DNA of 64,000 nt from Selaginella tamariscina. Taxonomy: Eukaryota > Streptophyta > Lycopodiopsida > Selaginellales > Selaginellaceae. The position numbers were made by a program, and so were the translations under genes. Below, one piece after another: positions 53,537-64,000 of this stretch (the first letter of the stretch is position 1; every line of letters begins with the position of its first letter). The DNA lies in the NCBI GenBank assembly GCA_003024785.1, contig PUQB01000037.1, positions 160,443-224,442 on the forward strand. Direction: 5' to 3'. A model generated the notes under the pieces. That model was given only the letters and a program-made list of their open reading frames with translations, was not told the origin of the DNA and searched no databases.

Positions 53537-56500
53537 ATTGGTATCGGAGCAAGTTCTCTGCGGTCAGTAGGACTGCCTTAAGTCGTAGGGTGTTTCAATG
53601 TTTAGATAACTCTAAATTCTTGATATACTCTATTGCTTTGGTTGACATGTCTGTATTCTGCGCAGAGAGTTTGATCCTGTGAGTTGTCAAACTTCGGAGA
53701 ACACTTGCTCAGTGAGTCGGCGTGAGATTCTAGGTATGTCCGAAAGTCTTATGCTAGTTTAAGCTGATGTGTGTGGGTGTACAACCTGTGCAGGGTGTTT
53801 CCAATTTCACATTGGGAATATTCCAAGCATATTCTCCGAGTGTTGACACTAGGGTTCAATACGATGAGCAAGAGAAAGCAACCAGAGCCTGAGGCAGAGA
53901 GGGCTGTCGCAGAGGCTCAAAATGAGGAGATGGATGAGGCTGATCCAGGTCGACCCCCTAGAGTTAGACAACGACCTGGTTGGCGAGAAATAATGATGGA
54001 TGCCCTAAACGAACTTCGAGGGGATGTTTTGGGGTTGAACGACCGAATCGATAATGTTGCCGTTCGGATTCCACGAATACTACAGTGCCAGATGTTCCGC
54101 AACCAGACACACGGAAAAAGAAGAAGAAGCATGACTCAGAGTCAGGTTCCTCTGAATCAGATTCTTCGACGGAAGAAGTGGTGGAGGTCCCAGTAAATTC
54201 AAACCGGTAAAGCCTTCGAATTTCATGGGTTCAAAGGATTACAAGGTTTTGGATGACTGGTTGTATGATATGGAAAGCTATTTCGAGGCTGCTTCCGTGA
54301 GAAAGACAGAAAAAGTTTCTTAAAGAAGAAGCTAAGACTTGGTGGCGAATTGTTGAAGGTGAACGTGGATACCGAAACAGCTGGAAGCACATGAAAAAGG
54401 AGATCAAAAAGCAGTATATGCCGGATGATCTCGGTTTGCGATTGCGTGCTGACCTGGCACTTTGTCAACAGGGAGTTCGGGGAAGTCCAATGGACCACGT
54501 TTATCGATTCGAAAGTGTACGGCGATTGGTGCCAAATATGAGCGATGATGAAGCTCGAAGTTGCTTCATGGCTAGCTTGAATGAGAAACGCGAAGAGAAA
54601 TCTTAAGGTACAAGCCAACAAGCTATCGGGAATGTCAAGAGGCAGCTCAAAAGGTTGCTTATGGCATGTCGTTAGAAGACTTGTACAAAGGGGAGGAAGC
54701 AAAACCTAAACCAAGGAAGTTTCCTCCAAAGTCTGGGTTCAGAAGGTTTGATAGGCGACCAGATCAATCGCCATCAATTCGAAGTGCAAGTCCCTTTGGC
54801 AGTTCCAAGTTTTCGGACACATCAAGACCCACCGGATTTCGGAAACCATTGGCGTTACCACCTCCTCAGCAGGCCAAAGGATCGGCTCCAAAGTCTGCTC
54901 CCCCGTTCCGCAGGCGGGGTTGTGAAATGTTATAATTGTAACAAGCCTGGTCATTTTGCTAAAGAGTGTCAGGCACCCTCACAACAATCAGGACATTTCA
55001 AGGCGATGGTAGAAGAGGAAGTTGCTGAACCAGAAACGCTTGAAGATCCGGAAGATGAGTCAGAAGAGGTAATGTTGTGCCAGACACAACCTGCCTTATT
55101 CGCTATTCAAGACAAAACTGACCCTTTGCTATATTTGACAGGAAGGATACGAGGGGACCGAGTCCGAATGATGATCGATACTGGAGCAACATACAACTTC
55201 ATATCGACTAGTCTAGCTCGTCGATTGAATTTGGATGTAATAAAGATGTGTGAAATAAAGATCAATTTTGGCAAAGGTTCTCAAAATACTAATAATATAG
55301 CAAGGGCAGTTCCTGTCCAAATCAAAGATTGGAAGGCTAAGCTAGACTTAGTTGTCTTGAATATGACGGGGTTTGACTTTGTTTTGGGTATGGAATGGTT
55401 CCATAAACATGTAATCGAAATGAGGGGTTCTGGAGACAATCGGATCACGCTTGCAGCAGATAAAGAGGACATTAGAAAACCACGCTCAAAATGGAAACGC
55501 TAACTGATAAGGATTGGAATCCTATGTTCCTTACCTTAACTCAGTTGCGTAAGGCAGTTAGACATCGGGAACGTGTGTTTCTTGCAATGGTTTTGGATAC
55601 TGGTGAAGTCAAAATAGGAGATGGTCAAGAATCTGTTCCTAACCTATTTTGGAAGTCTTGAACATGTTTAAATGTGTTGCCAGAAGACTTGCGCCCGAGT
55701 TACCTCCACGTCGAGTTGGACCACAGATAGAGATTTTGCCAGGTTCGTCTCCACCGGCAAGAGCCCCATATCGGTTGAATCCTCAAGAGTTAGTAGAATT
55801 GAAGAGACAGCTGACAGAATTGATTGGTCGAGGACACATTCGACCTAGTCGATCGCCATGGTGCACCTATCTTGTTCGTAATGAAAAAGGATGGTACGAT
55901 GCGAATGTGTGTGGACTATCGAGCACTGAACGCGATAACTATCAAAAATAAGTATCCTCTTCCACGAGTGGACGACTTATTTGATAGGCTATCAAAGCAA
56001 AGTATTTTTCAAGAATAGACTTGAGATCGGGGTACCATCAGATTCGGGTAGCAGAGAATGACATTGAGAAGACCGCTTTTCGAACGCGTTATGGATCATT
56101 TGAGTTTCTAGTCTTGCCATTCGGGTTGTGCAATGCTCCAGCAACTTTTTGCACAATGATGGATGATGTGTTTAGAGACTATCTAGACGAGTTCGTAGTG
56201 GTGTATATTGATGACATTCTGATTTTCAGTTCGACAATTGAGGAACATGTGGAACACTTAGAAAAAGTGTTTCAGAGGTTGAGAGAGAACCAGTTGTATG
56301 CTAAAGAAAGCAAGTGCGCATTTGGTCAAACCAAGATAGATTTCTTGGGACACTTGATCTCAGGTGGGGAGGTTGCCATGGACCCAAAGAAAATTCAAGC
56401 TATTACTGAGTGGATGACTTTAAAAGAGTGCATGAAGTTAGATCATTTCTTGGTCTGACAGGGTATTACCGAAGATTCATAAAGGGTTACTCAAATAGCG

Positions 56501-58884
56501 GCCCCATTGACAGATCTTACGAAAAACATTCCATGGCATTGGACTCCAGAGTGCCAACGTGCGTTCGTCAAACTCAAAGAGGCTATCTCTTCTGAGCCAG
56601 TTTTGCAGTTGCCCATCTTTGAAGATCCCTTTGAAGTAGAATGTGACGCTTCCGACTTTGCAATTGGTGGTGTATTGCAACAGAAAGGACATCCAGTGTC
56701 CTTTTTCGAAGAAGTTAGATGCCGCGCAAACTCGATGGCCTACTCACGAAAAGGAGATGTATGCTATTGTTGCTTCCTTGGAGTATTGGCGTCATTATCT
56801 TCCAAGTCATGGCACTGTGGTTTGGACAGATAGTGTAACTCTAAGGTATTTTGAAACGCAGCCGAAGCTATCGCCGAAGTATGCTAGATGGCAGCAGAAG
56901 TTGGCACGATTTCAGCCTGAAATCAACATAAGCGGGAAAGGACAATGTGGTAGCTGATGCACTCAGTAGAAAGGGTCATCTTCGTATTATGTCAGCACCC
57001 GTAACTTTGGTGGATGAATTTGTGACGGCGTATCCTCAGGACAAGTTTGCTAAGGAGGCTTTGAGCCTGGTGGCAAAGAGGAAACAAGTTCATCAATTAC
57101 GAAGAGATGGTAATATTCCAGCAGGAATAGAAAGTCGAATGGATGCACTCAAACAGGCATTTTGCGGTACGAGATGGAGTTCTTTATTATAAAGAAAAGA
57201 GACTCTATGTTCCAGAAGGGACATGGAGGGAGAGGCTGTTAAGAGAGCATCACGACGTTCCTTTGGCAGGACATGGTGGAAGGCATAAGACGTTGGCTTT
57301 GTTGAAGCAGGGATTCTATTGGCCGGGTATGATAGATGATGTTGCCAAGTATGTCAAGACATGCCCCACATGTCAACAAGTAAAGAGCGATCGCAAAAAC
57401 GAGCTGGGAAGTTGCAGTGTATACCGATTCCAGAGCGGCCATTTCAAAGTGTTACTTTGGACTTTATCATGGGATTGCCAAAATCTTGTGGTTTTAATGC
57501 GCTCATGGTGGTAGTCGATCGGTTTTCAAAGGTTGCTCATTTCATTCCAACTGTAGAGACAGTGAATGCAATTCAAGCAGCGAAGTTGTTCTTCCACGAA
57601 GTCATAAGAGTGCGCGGACTACCGGAAACCATGATCTCAGATCGGGATCCTCGGTTTACGGGAAGTTTTGGGGACATTGTTTAAGCAGTTTGGTACGATG
57701 CTCAAGTTCAGTACAGCCTACCATCCGCAAACTGATGGTCAAACGGAGAGGGTGAACCGACAAGTCGAGGACTATCTCAGATGCTATGTTCAAGGTGATC
57801 AACTTGATTGGGCTGAACACTTGATATGGCTGAGATATGTTACAATAACTCGACGCACACTGCAATCGGATGTAGCCCGATGGAAGTGTTAACTGGGAAT
57901 AAGGGTGGTATTCCTCAGAGTATGGTGTTACCGAAAGACGATAGCAATCGAGTTCCATCTGTAGCAGAGTTCACGGACAATTGTATCGAACATGGGAAGC
58001 TGCTCGTCAAGCGATGGCTGCAGCACAGGAAAGGTATCGTCAGCAGTACGATAAACATCGGCGGGATGTAGAGTATCAGGTTGGGGATATGGTATTGTTG
58101 AGTACCAAAAACCTGAAGGTTCCAACGACTCTTTCAGAAGTTTCTATCGCACTACATAGGTCCATACAAGGTGGTGAAGCAGTAGGGAAAGTGGCTTATG
58201 GTTAGATCTTCCTCCAGAGTTGGGAACAATACACAATGTGTTTCATGTCAACTTGCTTGAGCCATTCCACAAGGATGAGAAACATCCACATAGATATCAT
58301 AATTTACGTCCGCCCCAGAGTTAGTTGGTGAGGGAAAGAATTAAGTTGAGGATATTAAAGGGGAAACATTCATGGACGCGAAAACGTAAACGTGAATATC
58401 TTGTTAAGTGGAAAGGGTACCCGGCATGCGAGTCGACATGGGAACCATTGGAGAATCTGAACGCGATGGAGTTGGTGAATGAGTTTGAGGCAGGTCTCAA
58501 ACTGATTAAGAAATAAAGTTATTTCTTCTTAACCTAGGGGCCGACAGACAACCTTAACTAGAGGCCTCCAATATAAATTCTAGTTAACTTAAAGAAATTA
58601 ACTAACTGTTGTCTGTGTCGGGTGACAGACTTTGCAGACGTGCAAAAGGTCTCCAAATGACTTCTTGTCGCAGGTGGTGCCTCCGGCAGCTGAGTCTCGC
58701 TCAGTGAACGACGGTTCTGAAGTATTGGCTTCGCGTAATGCAAGGGGGGTAATAAAACTTGTGAACTTTTTGCTGACTCCGCATAGAGTGATTAGTGTTA
58801 GTTTTCAGTTAATTTTTCCTAACCTAGTCTAGTCTTGGAGTTAGACGTCAACGAGGACGTTGACATTTTCAAAGGCGGGGAGTG

Positions 58885-59845
58885 TGTCATAGTTTTTACT
58901 ATGACTCGACCCTTTACTTTGGGGTTTGACTGTTGTTACTTACCGAGTTGTGTGACGAACCCTAGATGTAGTAGAAACAGGCCCGTTAGTGCACTTGGGT
59001 ATCTAGTGATGGTCCGGCCGGGTGTCATTAGGTATTTGCAGGAAACTCTAGGCGAAGCTAGAACTTACCTTCTAGAAACTCTCCCCCGTTTGACGTTCCA
59101 GGTTAGGGTTCTTTGCAAAGTATAGCTTGTCAAAAAAGGGTTAGGGACACCCTAGGGTTGACCTAACCCTAGGGTTGCCCTAACCCCACGCCCTAATACC
59201 CCCCCTAGGGGTTAGGTTTAGGGTTAGGTTAGGACAACCATTTTCTCTAAGGGCTGGCATTTCCGTGCCAGCCCACTTACTCATTTAGGTAAACAGGGGG
59301 GGGGGGGTCCGTCACATAAATAAGGTAGAGTATATGTAGTGAGGCTTCCTGGGTTCAAGAGAGCTCGTTAACCTCCTACCGGTGCAAGCTAAGCTTGTGT
59401 CGGGTGCAACCCTCCGTTGTGCCGCCCAAACTTCCACACGACAGGGGTACAACCCACCCTAGGGTTAGACTATCCTTATCGTTGGCAGGATCTTGCCTTT
59501 GAGATAGGGGCACGTCACTTCCAAGGAGTTAGTCAGATTCCTTGGTCCGAAAACCTGCCGCAAGCTCAAAGACATTGCCCGAGTTCACGTTCCGCAAAAC
59601 TAGTGGTTGAGGCCTTGCCTCAACCACGCCAAGCTAGGAACGACACCTAAAGCTCGGCTAGTCCGTGTATCCTGATTCACAAGGTGAGTCTCGTTTGTGG
59701 ACTTAGTCAGCTAGGGGTTTGACTTCCTAAGGCTTGGGTTCCTAATACGGGTTACTTTACCAGGTTCCGTGGGGTTTCCAAGAGAGGGGATTCCAGGGTT
59801 GGCACCTGGCAAGCCGCCTTTGTGACACCAGGTAAAACTCTGACA
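58885..59845 (+). repeat. 3' LTR of the young chromovirus
   Basis: 961 bp, collinear with the 5' LTR. The differences are mostly single-base or small length changes, notably a few short gaps near 59400 and 59615. Confidence 0.95.
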
Positions 59846-61560
59846 ACGTATCTTAGTTCAATGTACTGAACTAGATATCTTTTTTATGTTTGGGGAGATT
59901 TGCTAAAGTATAAGATATAACTGAAACATGAAGTTGCTATGGTACTTTGGTGTCATGATAACATTAATGTGGGAAATGATATCTTATTAAATCAATTAGA
60001 TTAACTAAAACTCATTCATGATTCCTCTTAGTCTTTGAACAGTTCTTCGGAATACTATTAACATTATCATTTTCATCTCAAAATTGAAATTCGTTTTATG
60101 TGAACTAAGACCATGTCTATATTATAGTTGTAGCATTATGATAAATTGATATGATTATAAGGTTATATCCGCTAGTATAACAACTAGTTAGTAAACTTAG
60201 GATTTGAACGTTAAGACGATCGTTACCTGTTCAAGAGTATCAATATCGAAATTGCAATTATTTATGGATTAAGTTTTAGTTTGAGGTTGCTTGTCAAGAC
60301 ACTAATTGCTCAAAATAGTGGAAATGCTATACTTTGGTATAGTGTTGAAAAACATTTACATAATCAGTTTGAGAGTTAGAAATGAATATAATGATTTGAA
60401 GGCGTGTAGTATTCTGAGTTTAGGGAGACTTTTTATCGCGGAAACTAAGTTTTGAAATTTGGTATTTTTGAACTTAGTGAGATAAAGAGTTAGGAATTAT
60501 TGAACGGCATCTAGTATGATGTGCTCTTTGGGGAATGAGTACAATGAGAGTGTTAGTTAAGACACGTGCTATCTAAAGATTACTGTTTGAAGCACTAAAG
60601 ATGGGTTGAATTTCCTAGTTTTCACATTGGTTTGTATGAATGGTATGTTAACTTATATGTTCCTTGAACTGGTCGGTGTTATTAAAGAGTACAATTTAGT
60701 TGTGAAAGACGAATGGCAGTGCTATCACACTTTGTTGCGGATTTGACTGAATTTGATTCCTATCGAGAATAAATTTATGTTAATACACACCAAGTGGATA
60801 ACGTTAACAGGTTGTATGACCTTGTTGTATACATGTGTACCATGTGCCTCTATCATCGCCTCTGGCCAAATTGATATGTTTACAAATAATAGGGTTTTAA
60901 CGAATAGTACTCTTGTATAGAAAAAGAGCTTGATTTTGATAAAAGTTTCATATTTAGTCTGGCATAGCTATATACTAACAAGGGACAGGTATAGTAACAG
61001 ACCCTTATGTGAAGGGATAATGAGAAACACTAAGGGATACAGAAAAGTGAGGCTATAATACCGTGACATGTGAAATATGGAATAATTGGAGAAACATGAA
61101 GGCGTTTGGTTAAGCATTTGAGATTAACTCAAAATGCTTGTTGTGCGCTATATGACAGAGGTTGTTAATAGCATTTAATATTAAGGAATAAAGCAAGTCT
61201 TTATTTCTTGTTAACCAAGGGGCCGGCAACAACACTAACTAGAGGCCTCCAATATAAATTCTAGTTAAGTAAGGAAATTAACCATTGTGTTGTGTGTGTC
61301 AGGTGACAGACTTTGCAGACGTGCAAAAGGTCTCCAAATGACTTCATGTCGTAGGTGGTGCCTCCAGCAACTGGGTTTATGACTTAGTGAATGACGGTTC
61401 TTAAGTACTTGGCTTCGCATAATGCAAGGGGGTAAAAACTCATGTGAACTTTTGGGCTGACTCCATATAGAGTGATATGTTAGTTTTGGTTAATTTTTTT
61501 AACATTATCTAGTTTTGGAGTTGGACATCAACGAGGATGACATTTTTAAGGCAGGGAATG

Positions 61561-62022
61561 TGTCATAGTTTTTTATGACTCCTCTTTACTTTGGACGTTG
61601 ACTGTTGTTACTTACCAAACTATGTTGATAAGCCCTAGATGTAGTGAGAAATAACCTGCTTAGTGCACTTAGGTGTTTAGGGGTAGTTCGGCCGACTGTC
61701 CTTAGATATCGCGAGAAACTTTAAGTAACACTTACCTTCTAGAAAACTCTTACTTTAGTTTTCCGTGTACCAGTTAGTTTTTGGGTGGTTCCGGTGAGTT
61801 CGACATGTCGGATATGTAGAAACACCTTAGGGTTGACCTAACCCTAGGTTGCCCTAACCCTCAGGTTAGGTTTAGGGGTTAATGGATCATTAATTAACTC
61901 ACCAAGTATATTCCCTTTGGGAATGAGATTCCATGCCAGCTCACTTATGTAAATAGGAAAACAGGGGGGGGGGCCTCCGTCACATATATTAAGTAGTATG
62001 TAGGAGAGCTCTGGATTTAATG
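61561..62022 (+). repeat. Truncated 3' LTR of the older element
   Basis: It starts TGTCATAG directly after the purine tract AAGGCAGGGAATG and follows the first ~460 bp of the LTR at 48831. Homology stops near CTCTGGATTTA. Confidence 0.8.
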
Positions 62023-62642
62023 ATTCTTTATAAGTGGTGTGGAGTACACATGTATTTGATTGATGAATTCATTGTTATTTTGTCAATTTCAATAGCATAA
62101 GATGCCATGTATTGGGAAGATATGTTGCAATGATAGAGTTTTTGAATGAAAAGAAGGGATTCACCAACATTAATTTATGTGTTTTATGACCAACAAATTG
62201 GAAACAAATAATTTCTCTTCCACCTTCATTTTCTTATCATTATTGAATACTTAACACAAAGTATACGGTAAGTGAATAAGAAATGAATTTTATAAAAAAC
62301 ATAGGGTGAGCAACATGAACTTGTGCATTATTTGATGAAGGCATTGATTTATGAACATAAGATGGAGAAGTAACAATGTTAAAGTATTTTTGAGATTTGC
62401 AATCTAATAAAGAAGGTATGGCTAAGGGTTCCACCATGAATAATGTGGAGGTGGATCCACAAGAGCAAGGAGGGCATGACTCACAAAGCGTGTGCCCTTA
62501 TTACAAGCTACCATGTTGGACCTTACAAACATAACTTGCAAAGTGCCAAGGTGAACAAAACACTAAAGGGAAGGTATTTAGGTTTTGGACCTTCCAAGGA
62601 CATGTTCATTGATAATTTTGTCAGAAACTATCAACTAGAATG
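62023..62642. other. Spacer between two LTR fragments
   Basis: No similarity to the flanking LTRs. Two short ORFs (62240-62437 minus, 62443-62646 plus) have no recognisable domain. Probably a remnant of another insertion. Confidence 0.4.
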
Positions 62643-64000
62643 TTAAAGTTTTAAACCCAAAGGGCCAACACGTGGCAACACGTGGTTGCCAAGTGGCATT
62701 CGGCATCATACCCTATGTGAGCAACACTAAATCTTCCAAGATAACCTAAGAGTCTGACTCAGAGACTCAACTAGGCAGAAGACTTAGAGTCTTATCTAAA
62801 TCCCCTAGAATGACCATCCCCTGAACCCTAGAGTAACCCGAATAGACTTTAGGATCCTGTCCAGTAGACCTAGATAGGCTCATGCCCTAACCCCACAAAA
62901 GAAATGTGTCTTACACATACCCCTGTGACAGAGCCAAGGCATCGTCACTTACCCCTTGAGGAATGACCCTCATTCGGGAGTACAACCTCTTTAGGGCGAC
63001 AAGGGTACCTAAACACGACTAACCCTTAAGTGTTTGAGTGGCCAAGTCATACCCTAGACCTAGGCCTAATACTTAGTGAGGACACGAGTGTGCGCTATAG
63101 GCGAACACGATGCTAAGCAAACTCCCTAAGACTAGGTTTGGATAACCCTAAGTACATGACCTTGCAAGTGCTTCACGAAAAGGCTACTGTTAACAAGCTT
63201 AGGTTGTTCAACCCCTGGATTCCAAAGAGAACACTCCTCTAGTCAAGTGTGCCTAAGCATACCTAGTTAGGAGACCTAACATCCCTTGAGCAAATGCCCA
63301 AGGCTTAGCACCTTAGTGCAAGCACAAGCATGTCTGTTTGTTAGAGTATCCAACCCTTGGTGACAAGCCCATGACACAACCCCAAAGGGCGTGCCTTAGG
63401 CGTTGTATTGTGTGACGTTTAGCTCATTGTCACATCTCCATGTGACACTACCTTCCACGATGTGGGCTATCATGCCATAACCCTTAGATTTGAGAGTTGC
63501 ACCAAGTGCCACAACGTGGCTCCTAAATGCCAACTCTAGAACCCCTCAATGAACCTCAAGAACTAGGTAACGTGAACTTATCAAACAAGATCCCACACCC
63601 ACAGTTGGACAAGGACACGAATGTGCCCTGCTTGGCCATGAGTGCTACACCTAGCTTGACATGGAGGAGAAGGCTGGAGACAAGCCTCAACCTTTACATC
63701 TTGGAACGTGCATTCCGACAAGACCTCCCAGGCATGATTCGCCAACGTTAAGGGTAAGCTACCCCGAAGATGGGACATACCCCTGTCATCTGGAAGTTAG
63801 GGCGGCACAACAAAGGGTTTGTGCCTTGACTAGAGCTTGCATCGGAAGAAGAGTAACGAGCTCAGTCATAAACCCAGGAACCCTCATTCCTACATACTCT
63901 AACCTTTTTATGTGGCGGAGCCCCCTCCCCCTCTTTCCTGAATGTGTAAGTGGGCTGGCACGAAATTAGATAGCCCCTTATTAAGTTAATGAGAGAGTGT
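62643..64000 (-). mobile_element. Inverted LTR of the older gypsy family, runs off right edge
   Basis: The reverse complement follows the LTR at 48831-50475 from its 3' end (near 50470) back to about 49170 at the window edge: TGGCATTTAGGAGxCACGTT, AACGTTGGCGAATC, TCCAGATGACAGGGGTA and GTGCCAGCCCACTTA are shared. Divergence is perhaps 10%. It belongs to a separate element in opposite orientation, or an inverted segment. Confidence 0.85.

Larger units (their letters stand above)
52560..59845 (+). mobile_element. Young Ty3/gypsy chromovirus, structurally whole, coding broken
   Basis: 5' LTR 52560-53536 and 3' LTR 58885-59845, both TGTCA...TGACA, flanked by the 5-bp target duplication ACGTA (52555-52559 and 59846-59850). 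Primer binding site about 53538-53550 (initiator-tRNA type); purine tract just before 58885. Parts in order: gag from 53864 with a CCHC knuckle (CYNCNKPGHFAKEC, about 54920-54965), protease (DTGATYNF, about 55180), reverse transcriptase (VVYIDDILIFSS, about 56200), RNase H, integrase (zinc-binding CPTCQQVK at about 57360), and a chromodomain (KWKGYPACESTWEP, about 58410) that defines a chromovirus. All parts are present, but coding is broken about ten times. LTRs differ by only a few percent, so insertion is recent. Confidence 0.93.
48831..62022 (+). mobile_element. Older Ty3/gypsy-related element, split by a nested insertion
   Basis: 5' LTR 48831-50475; internal halves 50476-52559 and 59851-61560; truncated 3' LTR 61561-62022. 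The last 370 bp before the 3' LTR match the same part of the young element (58500-58884), including the purine tract. Apart from that the internal DNA, about 3.8 kb, shows no gag or pol, which suggests a non-autonomous large-derivative element. The LTR parts differ from each other by roughly 10% by eye, so it is clearly older than its guest. Confidence 0.75.

Noticed and set aside
54223-54702. A 159-codon minus-strand frame in the chromovirus
   Set aside because: It is antisense to gag; hydrophobic composition only mirrors the coding strand.

Overview
This is nuclear DNA from a land plant. The evidence is two intron-rich plant housekeeping genes (a CDKE/CDK8 kinase with the plant-type SPTAIRE helix, and MCM5 with E2F and telo-box promoter motifs), plant LRR receptor-like protein genes, and plant Ty3/gypsy chromovirus, Ty1/copia and PIF/Harbinger relics. 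The DNA is AT-rich, and introns are loaded with compound CT/AC/AT/GT microsatellites. The exact lineage cannot be fixed from this window; a seed-free plant such as a fern is possible but is only an impression.

Layout. 1-1260: minus-strand Ty3/gypsy gag/pol fossil with its LTR-like promoter region. 1260-6480: AT-rich DNA with short repeats and a decayed copy of an unknown gene family (4293-4660). 6490-7199: a small unknown two-exon gene with a clear G-box and TATA box. 7500-8400: a repeat-bearing minus-strand coding relic and a dispersed repeat. 8421-12086 (+): CDK8/CDKE, 16 exons. 12381-19235 (-): MCM5, 19 exons, convergent with CDK8. 19610-20215: a decayed partial duplicate of CDK8. 20824-21900: PIF/Harbinger remains. 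22085-22684: an isolated LTR. 22685-27950: gene-poor AT-rich DNA with a MITE, a hairpin and a 46-bp tandem array. 27960-34395: an LRR receptor-like protein cluster (leader relics, a minus-strand truncated copy, a fuller plus-strand copy). 36267-41810: tandem repeat and Ty1/copia fossil. 43498-43987: a coiled-coil protein gene of unknown family, related to the relic at 4.3 kb. 44205-47870: a second copy of the LRR block, rearranged by palindromes and carrying a second MITE. 48831-64000: nested Ty3/gypsy elements, with a young chromovirus (52560-59845, 5-bp target duplication) inside an older long-LTR relative, followed by an inverted LTR of the older family.

The working core is probably CDK8 (Mediator kinase module) and MCM5 (replicative helicase), tail to tail. 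Both have nearly full-length protein matches, yet each carries reading-frame offsets of one base (one in CDK8, two in MCM5) that no canonical splice choice removes. These could be consensus indel errors or real lesions. The most original content is the small gene at 6.6 kb, whose intron is open in frame and encodes a membrane-like segment; the two-member unknown family (4.3 and 43.7 kb); and the segmental history of the LRR cluster, timed by MITE and palindrome events. All family names come from motif recognition by eye; no database search was run.
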